Positions 1 through 9,278 are shown, numbered from the stretch's first letter. The stretch is DNA of 64,000 nucleotides from Streptomyces europaeiscabiei (GCF_036346855.1 NZ_CP107841.1:2918001-2982000), one strand, 5' to 3'. Translations and numbers: made by a program. Notes: generated by a model from the sequence alone, not told the origin.

Positions 1-45
1 GCGCCGCCCGGCAGGATGGGACGGGCGGGGGCGGCGGGGGCGAGG
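1..45. repeat. Partial copy of dispersed GC-rich repeat, module 2
   Basis: The first bases carry GATGGGACGGGCGGGGGCGG followed by a GGGGCGAG tail. Nearly the same stretch is found at 4619-4652 and, inverted, at 34589-34627. It is the outer module of the dispersed repeat described at 4421. The repeat continues beyond the left edge of the window. I see no gene between here and 219. Confidence 0.6.
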
Positions 46-219
46 AAGCCCATGTCCGGACGCCCGGCGCACACTCACCCCGCCCATGCCCCCGTGCGAG
101 GTCACACGCTCCTTCCCCGGAACCGGCCCCCACCTTCACTCTCGTGCCGAACTCAGGTATTTCAGAATGCTGTTGGGGGCATCACGTTCCCAGCAGCCGC
201 GCGACCTCGGGAGGGGCAC

Positions 220-1626
220 GTGCTTGAGTCGGTGCACCAGTCGGCGTTCCCGGCGGACACGGAGAACACCGAAGACACGGACGTCATCGTCGTAGGAGCC
301 GGCGTGGCCGGCCTCGCTGCGGCCGGACATCTGACCAGGGCGGGGCTGAGGGCCATCGTCCTGGAGGCCGCCCCCGCCGTCGGCGGCCGTATGTCCACCG
401 AGAAGATCGACGGCTTCCGCCTCGACCGGACGACGCAGTTGCTCTCCACGTCGTACCCGGAACTGCGCCGCACGCCGGGCCTGGAGTCCCTGCCCCTGCG
501 GCCGTTCGCCCCCGGCGTCCTGCTGCACGCCGACGGCCGTCATCAGCGCGCCGGAGCCAGCCCCGTCCTGCGGAGCGCGAGGGGCGCACTCACGGCCGCG
601 CGCGCCCTCGCAAGCGCCCCCAGGCTCCCCCGGAACCAGGGCCGTTCACAGCCCCGTTCCACGGGCACCCGGCCCGGCCGGCTGGGCGCCCCCGCCGACC
701 AGTCCCGGCTGGCCATGGCGCTGGCCCGGCTCGCCGCGACCGCGCCCGAGCGACTCCTCACCCGGGTGGAGGTCCCGGCCGCCCAGGCGCTGGCGACCCG
801 GGGTTTCCCGCCCCGGACCATCGACGGCTTCGTCCGGCCCCTGCTGGCCGCGCTGCTCGCCGACCCGGCGCTCGGGACCTCCAGCCGCTGTGCCGACCTG
901 GCCCTGCACACCTTCGCGACGGGCCGGCTGTGCATCCCGGAGGGCGGCGCCGACACCCTTCCGGAGCTGCTCGCGGCCGCGCTGCCGCCGGGCTCGGTCC
1001 ATACCGGAGTCCAGGTCACCGCGATCAGCACGACCTCGGTGACGACGGCGCACCACGGTGAACTCACCTGCCGTGCGGTGGTGCTGGCCACGGACGCCCG
1101 CTCCGCCGCCGAACTGCTCCCGGGACTGCGGGTGCCGGGGTTCCACCCGGTGACGGTGCTGCACCACGCCACGGACGAACCCCCGTTGACCGAACCGGCG
1201 CTGCTTCTCGACGCCGACCGCAGCGGGCCCGTCTCGCACACGGCGGTCATCAGCCAGGTCGACCCGAGCCGGGCACCGGCGGGCCGGGCCCTGATCACCT
1301 CCACGGTCCTCGGCGCTCCCCCGGACCCCGCGCACCTGGACGCCACGGTCCGTGCCCAACTGGCCCGCCTCTACCGCACGTCCACGACCCGCTGGGAACT
1401 CCTCGCCGCGCACCACGTCCCCGAGGCCGTGCCCGCGATGCCCCCGCCGCACGACCTGCGCCGCCCGGTGCGCCTCCTGGCCGGCCTCTACGTCTGCGGC
1501 GACCACCGTGACACCAGCACCGTCCAGGGCGCCCTGCACTCCGCCCGCCGGGCCGCCCACGCCGTCCTGACCGATCTGGACGCCCGCCCGACGTTCCTGG
1601 AGGAGCTGCTGGACACGGCCGCCTGA
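220..1626 (+). CDS. FAD-dependent amine oxidase / protoporphyrinogen-oxidase-like flavoprotein
   Basis: This is a 468-aa cytoplasmic flavoprotein. The FAD-binding Rossmann motif GAGVAG lies at residues 26-31, followed by an acidic strand end (LEAAP) and a GGRM stretch, the usual start of NAD(P)-binding_8/amine-oxidase proteins. The C-terminus has the second FAD motif (YVCGDHRDTSTVQGA). The start is GTG at 220 because GGGAGGGG lies about 5 bases upstream and homology begins just after it; an open frame back to 16 has no such site. The substrate cannot be read from sequence, since the family covers amine, phytoene and porphyrinogen oxidases. It converges on the regulator at 1691, with a terminator between them. 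Confidence 0.8.
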   Translation: MLESVHQSAFPADTENTEDTDVIVVGAGVAGLAAAGHLTRAGLRAIVLEAAPAVGGRMSTEKIDGFRLDRTTQLLSTSYPELRRTPGLESLPLRPFAPGVLLHADGRHQRAGASPVLRSARGALTAARALASAPRLPRNQGRSQPRSTGTRPGRLGAPADQSRLAMALARLAATAPERLLTRVEVPAAQALATRGFPPRTIDGFVRPLLAALLADPALGTSSRCADLALHTFATGRLCIPEGGADTLPELLAAALPPGSVHTGVQVTAISTTSVTTAHHGELTCRAVVLATDARSAAELLPGLRVPGFHPVTVLHHATDEPPLTEPALLLDADRSGPVSHTAVISQVDPSRAPAGRALITSTVLGAPPDPAHLDATVRAQLARLYRTSTTRWELLAAHHVPEAVPAMPPPHDLRRPVRLLAGLYVCGDHRDTSTVQGALHSARRAAHAVLTDLDARPTFLEELLDTAA

Positions 1627-1642
1627 GACCCCGTGAGCGACG

Positions 1643-1675
1643 CAGGGGCACCCGGCCTACCACCGGGCGCCCCTG
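1643..1675. terminator. Bidirectional terminator between convergent genes
   Basis: Inverted repeat with 13-nt arms (1643-1655 and 1663-1675), one mismatch and a 7-nt loop. It lies between the stop of the flavoprotein gene (1626) and the stop of the minus-strand regulator (1691). Confidence 0.7.
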
Positions 1676-1690
1676 TCGCGGATCACACGC

Positions 1691-3130
1691 CTACCCCAGC
1701 GCCGCCACCTTGTCCCGGTACCCCCTCACCGGTGCCGCGTCGCGGTAGGGCTCCAGACGGCGCTCGAAGTCGCGGACGTACTCCACGGCTCGCACGGACC
1801 GCATCTCGGCGGCCTGGCCGGCGGCCTCGGCGCCCAACTGACAGGCCTGGTCGAGTTCGCCGAGGCCGAGGCGGGCGGAGGCGAGCACGACACGGCTGAA
1901 GAGACGGCTGCGGGCGTAGGCGGGCGCCCGCAACTGCAGGGAGCGCTCGGCGTGCTGGGCCGCGGCCCGGTACTGCTGGAGGTCGCGGTGGCTGTGGCCG
2001 AACTCGTCGGCGAGCTGGGCCTCGTCGAAGAACCGCGCCCAGTACGGGACCTCGTCCCCGGGGCGGGCCGTCTCCAGGGCGCGCTCGGCCCGTACCAGCG
2101 CGGCCGTGGAGGCCCGTACCTCGCCGAGCACCGCGTGCCCCCGCGCCTCGACGGAGTGCAGCAGCGACTGCACCACCGGCGGCACGGCCGACCCGACACC
2201 CTGCTGGGCGACGCGCGCGAGCTGCACCGCCTCCCGGCCGTGCCCCAGGTACACCGCCTGCCGGCTCATCGTGACGAGCACGTACGCCCCGTACGCCCGG
2301 TCCCCCGCCGCCTGCGCCAGCCTCAGCGCCTGCACGAAGTACCGCTGGGCGAGACCGTGCGCGCCGATGTCGTACGAGGTCCAGCCGGCCAGCCGGGTGA
2401 GGTCGGCGGCGGCCGCGAACAGCCGTCGGCCGACCTGCTCGCCGTAGGCGCCGCGCAGCATGGGCTCGGCCTCGTGCTCCAGGTAGCGCACGAGGGCCTG
2501 GCGGGCGTGGCCGCCGCCGTACGCGTCGTCGAGGGCGCGGAACAGCTCCCCGACCGAGCGGAGGGCGGCGATGTCCCCGCCGGTGACCTTCTGGCCGGGG
2601 CCGCGCTCGGTCTGGCTGCGCTGCCGGGGGACGACCGGACGGCCCTGCGGGGGGACCCGGGTCGCGCCCGGATCACCCCGGCCCACCCGGTCGTCGGCAC
2701 GGCCGATCAGCCAGTCCCGGCTGGGGACGACCAGTCCGGCCGGGGTGAACGCGATCTTGCGAAGCTCGGCGTGGCTGCCGGAGTCCTTGCGCCACAGCCC
2801 GCCGACGATGTCGATGGCCTCCTCGGGGGTCGCGGCGAACTCCAGGCCCGCGTAGACGGGGGCACAGGCGTCCAGGCCGAGGTCCTGGGCGGTGAGCCGG
2901 CGGCCGAGGCGGCGGGTGAACACCTCGGCGATGAGTGCGGGCGTCGTGCCCCGGGGCTGCTGACCGCGCAACCAGCGGGTGACCGACGTCTTGTCGTATC
3001 TGAGGTCGAGGCCGTGTTCGAGACCGAGCTGGTCCACACGGCGCGCTAGTCCCGCGTTCGAGAACCCCGCTTCTGCGATGAGGGCGGCGAGCTGGCGGTT
3101 GGGGGTGCGCTGCGCGGGTCGTTCCGTCAT
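1691..3130 (-). CDS. XRE-like / TPR-type transcriptional regulator (NsdA-like family)
   Basis: The 479-aa protein has an N-terminal helix-turn-helix region (about residues 8-75, with YDKTSVTRWLRGQQPRGTTP as the recognition part). A long alpha-helical C-terminal half follows, rich in Ala/Leu/Arg with TPR-like periodicity (about 215-470). This layout is common in Streptomyces development-linked regulators such as NsdA; assignment to that group is my inference. Start is ATG 3130 with AGGAGA upstream; a longer open frame to 3292 adds an unlikely basic leader. It is transcribed away from lipB, with about 440 bp between the starts. The target genes are not evident. Confidence 0.7.
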   Translation of the reverse strand: MTERPAQRTPNRQLAALIAEAGFSNAGLARRVDQLGLEHGLDLRYDKTSVTRWLRGQQPRGTTPALIAEVFTRRLGRRLTAQDLGLDACAPVYAGLEFAATPEEAIDIVGGLWRKDSGSHAELRKIAFTPAGLVVPSRDWLIGRADDRVGRGDPGATRVPPQGRPVVPRQRSQTERGPGQKVTGGDIAALRSVGELFRALDDAYGGGHARQALVRYLEHEAEPMLRGAYGEQVGRRLFAAAADLTRLAGWTSYDIGAHGLAQRYFVQALRLAQAAGDRAYGAYVLVTMSRQAVYLGHGREAVQLARVAQQGVGSAVPPVVQSLLHSVEARGHAVLGEVRASTAALVRAERALETARPGDEVPYWARFFDEAQLADEFGHSHRDLQQYRAAAQHAERSLQLRAPAYARSRLFSRVVLASARLGLGELDQACQLGAEAAGQAAEMRSVRAVEYVRDFERRLEPYRDAAPVRGYRDKVAALG

Positions 3131-3574
3131 CTGCGGTGCGGTCTCCTGCCTTCCGGGTGTCGGCGGGGTTTCCCGGATTGCCTGGTGAGAAGCCTTTTGC
3201 GGCCTTGTGAACGGCGCGAATGTAGCGGAGAGTAAGCACCTGATAGCACACTTCCGCATCCATTCATCCGATCGTGTGAGGATTTGCCGCACGGCTGACG
3301 TGGTCGGCCTCCGACACGCGCCGGCGGGGCCCCTCGTACGCCCGGCGTGCCAAGACGTACGCCGGATGCCCGCCCACCGCCTCCGCGCCCGGTACGACCG
3401 AGGCCGCGCGCCGGTGCGGACGGCGATGCCGGGTGCCGCTGCCGGATGTCGCCGCCGGAGGCCGCTCGAACAGCGCCCGGTCGCACGGTCGTACAGTGGC
3501 TTGGGCGCGTCACGCGCCTGACAGGGCTATCGCGGTGCCGCCGCCCGGCAGTACCGCGGAGGGAGGCGCTTGCC

Positions 3575-4366
3575 GTGAGTGGGTTGCGGTTCGTCCGCAT
3601 GGGGTTCGGCACGGAGGCCGTCGAGTACCAGGCGGCGTGGGACGAGCAGCGCCGGGTGCACGCGGCGCGCTTCACCGACGAGGTCCCCGACACCGTGCTG
3701 CTCCTGGAGCACCCGCCTGTCTACACGGCCGGCCGGCGCACGGCCGACAACGAGCGCCCCCTCGACGGCACCCCCGTCATCGATGTCGACCGCGGCGGCA
3801 AGATCACCTGGCACGGTCCGGGCCAGCTGGTGGGCTACCCGATCCAGAAGCTTCCCCGCCCGGTGGACGTGGTGGCCCACGTACGACGTCTCGAAGAGGC
3901 CCTGATCCGTACGTGCGCGGAGTTCGGGGTGGAGACCACCCGGGTCGAGGGCCGCAGCGGCGTGTGGGTGCTCGGCGATCCGGTCGAGCAGCGGCTCGGC
4001 GGACTCTCCCTGGACCTGGATCCCCGGATGACCGACGACGAGTTCGATCCGCGGATGAACGGGCCGGAGTACGCGCCCTCCAACGCCGGGCAGCGGCGCG
4101 AGGACCGCAAGATCGCGGCCATCGGGATCCGGGTGGCGAAGGGCGTCACGATGCACGGCTTCGCTCTGAACGTGAACCCGGACAACAAGTGGTTCGACCG
4201 GATCATCCCCTGCGGGATCCGCGACGCCGGCGTCGCCTCCCTGGCGGGTGAGCTGGGCCGCGACATCGAGATCGCGGAGGTGCTTCCGGTGGCCGAGCGG
4301 CATCTGCGGGACGTGCTGGAGGACGCGGAGCTGAAGCCGCGCGAGGTCGAACGGGCGTCGGTGTAG
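3575..4366 (+). CDS. lipB: Octanoyl-[acyl-carrier-protein]:protein N-octanoyltransferase LipB
   Basis: LipB moves octanoate from acyl carrier protein to the lipoyl domains of 2-oxoacid dehydrogenases and GcvH, the first step of endogenous lipoate synthesis in the cytoplasm. The 263-aa protein carries [17 protein letters not shown] (residues 73-89), the lysine of the Lys/Cys dyad in RKIAAIG (K179) and the catalytic cysteine in IIPCGI (C213). A 35-40 residue acidic insert between GVWV and RKIAAIG is, from memory, normal in Streptomyces LipB. GTG 3575 is chosen because GGAGGGAGG lies about 9 bases upstream. lipA follows in the same direction, but a 385-bp gap filled with repeat DNA separates them. 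Confidence 0.95.
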   Translation: MSGLRFVRMGFGTEAVEYQAAWDEQRRVHAARFTDEVPDTVLLLEHPPVYTAGRRTADNERPLDGTPVIDVDRGGKITWHGPGQLVGYPIQKLPRPVDVVAHVRRLEEALIRTCAEFGVETTRVEGRSGVWVLGDPVEQRLGGLSLDLDPRMTDDEFDPRMNGPEYAPSNAGQRREDRKIAAIGIRVAKGVTMHGFALNVNPDNKWFDRIIPCGIRDAGVASLAGELGRDIEIAEVLPVAERHLRDVLEDAELKPREVERASV

Positions 4367-4420
4367 TCCGCGTCGGGCTCGGGGGGGGGCGGTGCGTTGG
4401 CGGGTGCGGGTTCGGTGGGG

Positions 4421-4652
4421 GCTGGTCGCGCAGTTCCCCGCGCCCGTGAAAGACCGGCCCCCGCGCCCCTGAAAGACCAGGCTCCTGCGGGCCTGGAAGG
4501 CCACGGCCGGGCGGGCCTGAAGAGCACGGGGCGCAGCCCCTGCTTTTCAGGGGCGCGGGGAACTGCGCGAGAAGCCCCACCCACCCGCGCCGTGGGGGTC
4601 GAAGGGGCACAGCCCCTGGGATGGGACGGGCAGGGGCGGCGGGGGCGAAGGG
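4421..4652. repeat. Dispersed palindromic repeat, most complete copy (both modules)
   Basis: Module 1 is a large inverted repeat. The left arm (4421-4452) contains GGTCGCGCAGTTCCCCGCGC, and the right arm (about 4543-4577) contains GGGGCGCGGGGAACTGCGCG. The middle is variable and rich in CCTGAAAGACC/CAGGGGC pieces. Module 2 (about 4604-4652) is GGGATGGGACGGGCAGGGGC plus a GGCGGGGGCG tail. Related copies lie at 1, 21359, 34589 and 37846. It fills the lipB-lipA gap and could fold in RNA or act as a terminator for lipB. No coding function is seen. Confidence 0.8.
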
Positions 4653-4750
4653 AATGCCACCCCGATGCCGAAGGTTGCCCACCCCGGAGACCGAGAACCG
4701 CACGGGCGTACCCTGGTGGACGCCGAAGAATCGAAGCACAGGGAGCCGAT

Positions 4751-5716
4751 GTGTCCGCAGTCGCACCCGACGGACGCAAGATGCTGCGCCTGGAGGTCCG
4801 GAACAGCCAGACCCCCATCGAGCGCAAGCCCGAGTGGATCAAGACCCGGGCGAAAATGGGCCCCGAGTACACGAAGATGCAGGCCCTGGTGAAGAGCGAG
4901 GGTCTGCACACGGTCTGCCAGGAGGCGGGCTGTCCCAACATCTACGAGTGCTGGGAGGACCGTGAGGCGACGTTCCTCATCGGTGGCGACCAGTGCACCC
5001 GGCGCTGCGACTTCTGCCAGATCGACACCGGCAAGCCCGAGGCGCTCGACCGCGACGAGCCCCGCCGCGTCGGCGAGTCCGTCGTCACCATGGACCTGAA
5101 CTACGCCACCATCACCGGCGTCGCCCGTGACGACCTCCCCGACGGCGGCGCCTGGCTGTACGCCGAGACGGTCCGGCAGATCCACGAGCAGACGGCGGGC
5201 CGCGAGGACGGCCGGACCAAGGTCGAACTGCTGGCGCCCGACTTCAACGCCGTGCCGGAGCTCCTGGAGGAGGTCTTCGCCTCCCGCCCCGAGGTCTTCG
5301 CGCACAACGTCGAGACGGTCCCCCGGATCTTCAAGCGCATCCGCCCCGGCTTCCGCTACGAGCGCTCCCTGAAGGTCATCACCGAGGCCCGTGACTACGG
5401 TCTGGTCACGAAGTCGAACCTGATCCTCGGCATGGGCGAGACCCGCGAAGAGGTCAGCGAGGCGCTCCGGCAGCTGCACGACGCCGGCTGCGAGCTGGTG
5501 ACCATCACCCAGTACCTTCGCCCGAGCGTCCGCCACCACCCCGTGGAGCGCTGGGTCAAGCCGCAGGAGTTCGTCGAACTGAAGCAGGAGGCCGACGAGA
5601 TCGGCTTCTCCGGCGTGATGTCCGGCCCGCTCGTCCGCTCCTCGTACCGTGCCGGCCGCCTCTACCAGATGGCCATCGAGAAGCGCGGTTCCTACATCGC
5701 TTCGCAGGCCGTCTGA
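4751..5716 (+). CDS. lipA: Lipoyl synthase LipA (radical SAM)
   Basis: LipA inserts two sulfurs into the octanoyl chain of lipoyl domains. The 321-aa protein has both [4Fe-4S] cysteine sets. The auxiliary cluster is C56, C61 and C67 ([12 protein letters not shown]). The radical-SAM cluster is C82, C86 and C89 (CTRRCDFC). Start is GTG 4751 with AGGGAG upstream; open sequence 5' of it encodes only repeat-derived residues. It follows lipB and ends before a strong hairpin at 5818. Length matches the family. Confidence 0.96.
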   Translation: MSAVAPDGRKMLRLEVRNSQTPIERKPEWIKTRAKMGPEYTKMQALVKSEGLHTVCQEAGCPNIYECWEDREATFLIGGDQCTRRCDFCQIDTGKPEALDRDEPRRVGESVVTMDLNYATITGVARDDLPDGGAWLYAETVRQIHEQTAGREDGRTKVELLAPDFNAVPELLEEVFASRPEVFAHNVETVPRIFKRIRPGFRYERSLKVITEARDYGLVTKSNLILGMGETREEVSEALRQLHDAGCELVTITQYLRPSVRHHPVERWVKPQEFVELKQEADEIGFSGVMSGPLVRSSYRAGRLYQMAIEKRGSYIASQAV

Positions 5717-5817
5717 CCGCCACGCCGACCACTCCGCCGAATGGCACGGAGTGCCATCAGGTCGTGTGAATCCCAGCACAAGTAGCTACTCGTCAGTAAT
5801 GGCCGATCGACCGCGGT

Positions 5818-5851
5818 CCTGACAGTCCTCGCAGATGAGGGCACTGTCAGG
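5818..5851 (+). terminator. Hairpin downstream of lipA
   Basis: Perfect 9-bp outer stem (CCTGACAGT / ACTGTCAGG) with an inner CCTC/GAGG pairing, about 100 bp after the lipA stop. It is a candidate transcription terminator. Confidence 0.6.
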
Positions 5852-5907
5852 GCCGCGTCGAGGTTTAAGGGCCCCACATCAAGGCTTCACTGGCGTTTGA
5901 CCGGTCG

Positions 5908-5947
5908 GTCACGCCCTGGTAACACCAATGAGTGACCCTGGTTTCAC
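5908..5947 (+). promoter_or_regulatory. GlnR-like box upstream of the 67-aa gene
   Basis: GTCAC-N6-GTAAC (5908-5923) is followed after 8 bases by GTGAC-N6-TTCAC (5932-5947). The second half has the same form as the first half of the glnII box (GTAAC-N6-TTCAC). The small gene at 5998 begins 50 bp downstream. From memory, the equivalent small gene next to lipA in S. coelicolor (SCO2195) is reported as a GlnR target, which fits. Spacing is less regular than at glnA or glnII. Confidence 0.55.
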
Positions 5948-5997
5948 ACCCGGTACAGAGTCCTAGCCAGAGCAGCCATCCCGAGGGGGGACCTCCC

Positions 5998-6201
5998 ATG
6001 CAGGCCGCACCCGTCCACGCCACACCGATCCCGTCGATCACCGGTGCACTCCGTGCCGTCGAGTCGCTGCTCATGAGCAGCGGTCAGCGCACGGCCCGTC
6101 GCAACGCCTGGACCTCCGTCCTGGAGGACCGCCGCCGCGCCAAGGACCGTGTCGAGGTCGAGCGCGTCCTCGAAGCGGTCGTCGCCTCACGCACCTCGTA
6201 A
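5998..6201 (+). CDS. Small conserved protein, SCO2195-like, probably nitrogen-regulated
   Basis: This 67-aa protein has no membrane segment or signal peptide. It is a short basic/acidic helical protein (SLLMSSGQRTARRNAWTSVL, then a run of Arg/Glu/Val). Start ATG 5998 follows a strong GAGGGGGGA site. It sits between lipA and the DUF4191 gene, behind the GlnR-like box at 5908. No catalytic motif is visible and the function is unknown. The size, position and box suggest a small regulatory or adaptor protein in nitrogen response. Confidence 0.8.
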   Translation: MQAAPVHATPIPSITGALRAVESLLMSSGQRTARRNAWTSVLEDRRRAKDRVEVERVLEAVVASRTS

Positions 6202-6214
6202 CCCCAGCCCCTCC

Positions 6215-6295
6215 CCGCACCACCCCGTCTCCGCACGACGGCCGCACCACCCCGTCTCCGCACGACGGCCGCACCACCCCGTCTCCGCACGACGG
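6215..6295. repeat. Three perfect 27-bp tandem repeats
   Basis: The unit begins CCGCACCACCCCGTCTCCGC and ends ACGACGG. Copies are at 6215-6241, 6242-6268 and 6269-6295, identical to each other, with a degenerate start of a fourth. The array lies just after the stop of the 67-aa gene and 117 bp before the DUF4191 gene. The unit is a multiple of three, but no convincing gene reads through it. Confidence 0.9.
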
Positions 6296-6411
6296 CCGCT
6301 CCACGCCGGCACCGCCGCCGCCCGGCGCCGCTTCCCCAGCGCTGCCCCGGTCTCCGGTCCCCACCGGCACCGCCGTCGTCCTCGCTTCCCCGGACACGTA
6401 GACTTCGTGCC

Positions 6412-7113
6412 ATGGCGAGGAAGGAATCCGCAGCGGACGCTGCGAACCCCGGGCGACTCAAGCAGATCGCCCTGACATACAAGATGACCCGCAAGGCCGA
6501 CAAGAAGATCGGTCTTGTACTCGCGACTGTCGGAATCTTCACCTTCGGTGTCTTCCTCGCGATCGGTTTCTTGATCGGTCACCCCATCTATCTCGGCGCT
6601 CTGGGCCTCCTGCTCGCCTTCCTCGCGACGGCGATCGTCTTCGGACGACGGGCCGAGCGGGCCGCGTTCGGGCAGATGGAGGGCCAGCCGGGTGCGGCGG
6701 CCGCGGTGCTGGACAACGTGGGCCGTGGCTGGACCACGACCCCCGCGGTGGCGATGAACCGCAGCCAGGACGTGGTGCACCGGGCCGTGGGCAAGGCCGG
6801 CATCGTCCTGGTCGCCGAGGGCAACCCGAACCGGGTGAAGACCCTGCTGGCCGCCGAGAAGCGGAAGATGGCCCGCATCGTGGCGGACGTCCCGGTGCAC
6901 GACCTGGTCGTGGGCACCGGTGAGGGCCGGACCGAGCTGAAGAAGCTCCGCACGACCATGCTCAAGCTGCCGCGCGTCCTCTCCGGCCCCCAGGTGACCG
7001 CCACCAACGACCGGCTGCGCGCCATGGGCGACCTGATGAGCAACATGCCGCTCCCCAAGGGCCCGATGCCCAAGGGCATGCGCATGCCCAAGGGCGGCCC
7101 GAAGGCCCGCTGA
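6412..7113 (+). CDS. DUF4191 integral membrane protein
   Basis: The 233-aa protein has a basic N-terminus (residues 1-35), two adjacent membrane segments (about 39-62 and 64-84: GLVLATVGIFTFGVFLAIGF and YLGALGLLLAFLATAIVFG) and a soluble C-terminal domain with a NRVKTLLAAEKRKMAR stretch and a Met/Pro/Lys-rich tail. This matches the DUF4191 family, which sits beside lipA in many actinobacteria. Its role is unknown. It converges on the RDD protein, with a long hairpin between. Confidence 0.85.
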   Translation: MARKESAADAANPGRLKQIALTYKMTRKADKKIGLVLATVGIFTFGVFLAIGFLIGHPIYLGALGLLLAFLATAIVFGRRAERAAFGQMEGQPGAAAAVLDNVGRGWTTTPAVAMNRSQDVVHRAVGKAGIVLVAEGNPNRVKTLLAAEKRKMARIVADVPVHDLVVGTGEGRTELKKLRTTMLKLPRVLSGPQVTATNDRLRAMGDLMSNMPLPKGPMPKGMRMPKGGPKAR

Positions 7114-7115
7114 CG

Positions 7116-7175
7116 ACCCTGTACGACGATGGGGGCGCCCGGATCACTCCGGGCGCCCCCATCGTCGTACAGGGT
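7116..7175. terminator. Perfect 27-bp stem bidirectional terminator
   Basis: Arms 7116-7142 and 7149-7175 are perfectly complementary over 27 bp with a 6-nt loop (ATCACT). The hairpin lies between convergent genes ending at 7113 and 7204. Part of the right arm (AGGGTC and CGTCGTAC) is repeated just downstream to about 7198. Confidence 0.9.
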
Positions 7176-7203
7176 CTCGTCGTGCAGGGTCGTCGTACCG
7201 GCG

Positions 7204-7701
7204 CTAGATCCGCACCTCCACCGTCCGCGCCAGCCGGTCGTGCAGGCCCCGGCCGTCGCGGTCCCAGACGAGGGCGGGGATGGCGAGGCACAGCAGGGCC
7301 GTCCGGGCGAGGGCGCGCCAGGGGTTCACGGTGCCGGTGTCCTGGGCGACGACGCGGAGGCCGAAGAGGCGCTTGCCCGGGGTGAAGCCCACCGTGCCCA
7401 GCGTGAGGGTGTGGAGCAGGAAGAAGATGAGCAGGGCCCAGTTGCTGGTGGCCTGATCGTAGCCGTCGGTGATCAGGCCGTATGCGATCAAGAGGCAGAG
7501 GCCCCAGTCCACGGCCAGGGCGCCGAGACGGCGGCCGGGGCGGGCGATGGAGCCGGCCCCCTCCTCCGGCAGGCCGAGCTGCTCTCCCCTGTATCCGAAG
7601 TCGATTCCGGCGTCCTCCGCAGCGGCGCGGGGGCCGGAGAGCCACGATCCGAGTGCTTGCCTCTTGTCCACCCGCCCACCGTACTGCGACCGTTTTGCCA
7701 T
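7204..7701 (-). CDS. RDD family membrane protein
   Basis: This 165-aa protein has a soluble N-terminus (1-55) and then an RDD domain starting with ARPGRRLGALAVDWGLCLLI. A second membrane segment (WALLIFFLLHTLTLGTVGF), the family GKRLFGLRVV motif, and a third hydrophobic stretch near LLCLAIPALVW follow. RDD proteins are small membrane proteins of mostly unknown or transport-related function. It is transcribed away from glnA; the 166 bp between the two starts hold the GlnR boxes. Confidence 0.85.
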   Translation of the reverse strand: MAKRSQYGGRVDKRQALGSWLSGPRAAAEDAGIDFGYRGEQLGLPEEGAGSIARPGRRLGALAVDWGLCLLIAYGLITDGYDQATSNWALLIFFLLHTLTLGTVGFTPGKRLFGLRVVAQDTGTVNPWRALARTALLCLAIPALVWDRDGRGLHDRLARTVEVRI

Positions 7702-7734
7702 ACGGACAGGTGGGGTGCGGGGCGGGATGTCCGG

Positions 7735-7772
7735 TTAACTTGTGCGAAACAAATGGGTCACGTACGAGAAAT
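7735..7772 (+). promoter_or_regulatory. Double GlnR box of the glnA promoter
   Basis: TTAAC-N6-GAAAC (7735-7750), six bases, then GTCAC-N6-GAAAT (7757-7772). This is the known Streptomyces GlnR operator form (gTnAc-n6-GaAAc, a-site and b-site). It ends 95 bp before the glnA start. The 38-bp architecture matches the glnII box at 24403 base for base in spacing. GlnR activates glnA under nitrogen limitation in S. coelicolor. Confidence 0.9.
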
Positions 7773-7867
7773 CACCCGTCCCTAGTGTCGACGACAGCGT
7801 GTGCCACCGCACTGGCAGCACGAACGAACTACCACCCCGGCAGGACGTCGGGAGTAGGAGGAGCTGG

Positions 7868-9277
7868 ATGTTCCAGAACGCCGACGAGGCCAAGAAGTAC
7901 ATCGCGGACGAGGACGTCAAGTTCGTCGACGTCCGCTTCTGCGACCTGCCGGGTGTGATGCAGCACTTCACGATCCCGGCCGAGGCCTTCGACCCGGCCG
8001 AGGAGCTCGCGTTCGACGGCTCCTCGATCCGCGGCTTCCAGGCCATCCACGAGTCCGACATGGCGCTCCGCGCCGACCTGTCCACCGCGCGCGTCGACCC
8101 GTTCCGCCGCGACAAGACGGTCAACATCAACTTCTTCATCCACGACCCGATCACGGGCGAGCAGTACTCCCGCGACCCGCGGAACGTGGCGAAGAAGGCC
8201 GAGGCGTACCTCGCGTCCACCGGCATCGCCGACACCGCGTACTTCGGCCCCGAGGCCGAGTTCTACGTTTTCGACAGCGTGCGCTTCAAGACCTCGGAGA
8301 ACGAGTCCTTCTACCACATCGACTCCGAGGCGGGCGCCTGGAACACCGGTGCGCTGGAGGACAACCGCGGTTACAAGGTCCGCTACAAGGGCGGTTACTT
8401 CCCGACCCCTCCGGTCGACCACTTCGCCGACCTGCGTGCCGAGATCTCGCTGGAGCTGGCCAAGTCCGGCCTCCAGGTCGAGCGCCAGCACCACGAGGTG
8501 GGCACCGCCGGCCAGGCCGAGATCAACTACAAGTTCAACACGCTGCTCGCCGCGGCCGACGACCTCCAGCTCTTCAAGTACATCGTGAAGAACGTGGCCT
8601 GGCGCAACGGCAAGACCGCGACCTTCATGCCGAAGCCGATCTTCGGTGACAACGGCTCGGGCATGCACGTCCACCAGTCGCTGTGGGCGGGCGGCTCCCC
8701 GCTCTTCTACGACGAGGCCGGTTACGCGGGCCTGTCGGACATGGCCCGCTACTACATCGGCGGCATCCTCAAGCACGCCCCGTCGCTGCTGGCCTTCACC
8801 AACCCGACGGTGAACTCGTACCACCGCCTGGTTCCCGGCTTCGAGGCCCCGGTCAACCTCGTCTACTCGCAGCGCAACCGCTCCGCGGCCATGCGTATCC
8901 CGATCACGGGTTCGAACCCGAAGGCCAAGCGCGTCGAGTTCCGCGCGCCCGACTCCTCCGGCAACCCGTACCTCGCCTTCTCGGCCCTCCTCCTCGCGGG
9001 CCTCGACGGCGTCAAGAACAAGATCGAGCCGGCCGAGCCGATCGACAAGGACCTCTACGAGCTGGCCCCCGAGGAGCACGCGGGCGTCCCGCAGGTCCCG
9101 ACCTCCCTCCCGGCCGTCCTCGACTCCCTCGAGCGCGACCACGAGTTCCTCCTCCAGGGCGACGTCTTCACGCCGGACCTGATCGAGACGTGGATCGACT
9201 ACAAGCGCGCCAACGAGATCGCCCCGCTGCAGCTGCGCCCGCACCCGCACGAGTTCGAGCTCTACTTCGACGTGTGA
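7868..9277 (+). CDS. glnA: Glutamine synthetase type I (GSI)
   Basis: GlnA makes glutamine from glutamate, ammonia and ATP as a cytoplasmic dodecamer. The 469-aa protein has the GS signature FDGSSIRGF, the ATP-binding [16 protein letters not shown] motif and the adenylylation site in [11 protein letters not shown], whose tyrosine is residue 397, the same number as in E. coli. The enzyme is therefore expected to be switched off by GlnE, encoded at 59721. ATG 7868 follows GGAGGAG. GlnR boxes lie upstream. The last codons (FDV-stop) are repeated 6.4 kb away at the far end of the inserted segment. Confidence 0.98.
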   Translation: MFQNADEAKKYIADEDVKFVDVRFCDLPGVMQHFTIPAEAFDPAEELAFDGSSIRGFQAIHESDMALRADLSTARVDPFRRDKTVNINFFIHDPITGEQYSRDPRNVAKKAEAYLASTGIADTAYFGPEAEFYVFDSVRFKTSENESFYHIDSEAGAWNTGALEDNRGYKVRYKGGYFPTPPVDHFADLRAEISLELAKSGLQVERQHHEVGTAGQAEINYKFNTLLAAADDLQLFKYIVKNVAWRNGKTATFMPKPIFGDNGSGMHVHQSLWAGGSPLFYDEAGYAGLSDMARYYIGGILKHAPSLLAFTNPTVNSYHRLVPGFEAPVNLVYSQRNRSAAMRIPITGSNPKAKRVEFRAPDSSGNPYLAFSALLLAGLDGVKNKIEPAEPIDKDLYELAPEEHAGVPQVPTSLPAVLDSLERDHEFLLQGDVFTPDLIETWIDYKRANEIAPLQLRPHPHEFELYFDV

Positions 9278-9278
9278 T
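9265..9278 (+). repeat. Putative left attachment repeat (inside glnA stop region)
   Basis: CTTCGACGTGTGAT, identical to 15686-15699. It overlaps the final glnA codons, so a recombination here leaves GlnA intact. Confidence 0.55.

Noticed and set aside
6215..6295. CRISPR-like array
   Set aside because: The three 27-bp units are directly adjacent with no unique spacers, so this is a simple tandem repeat.
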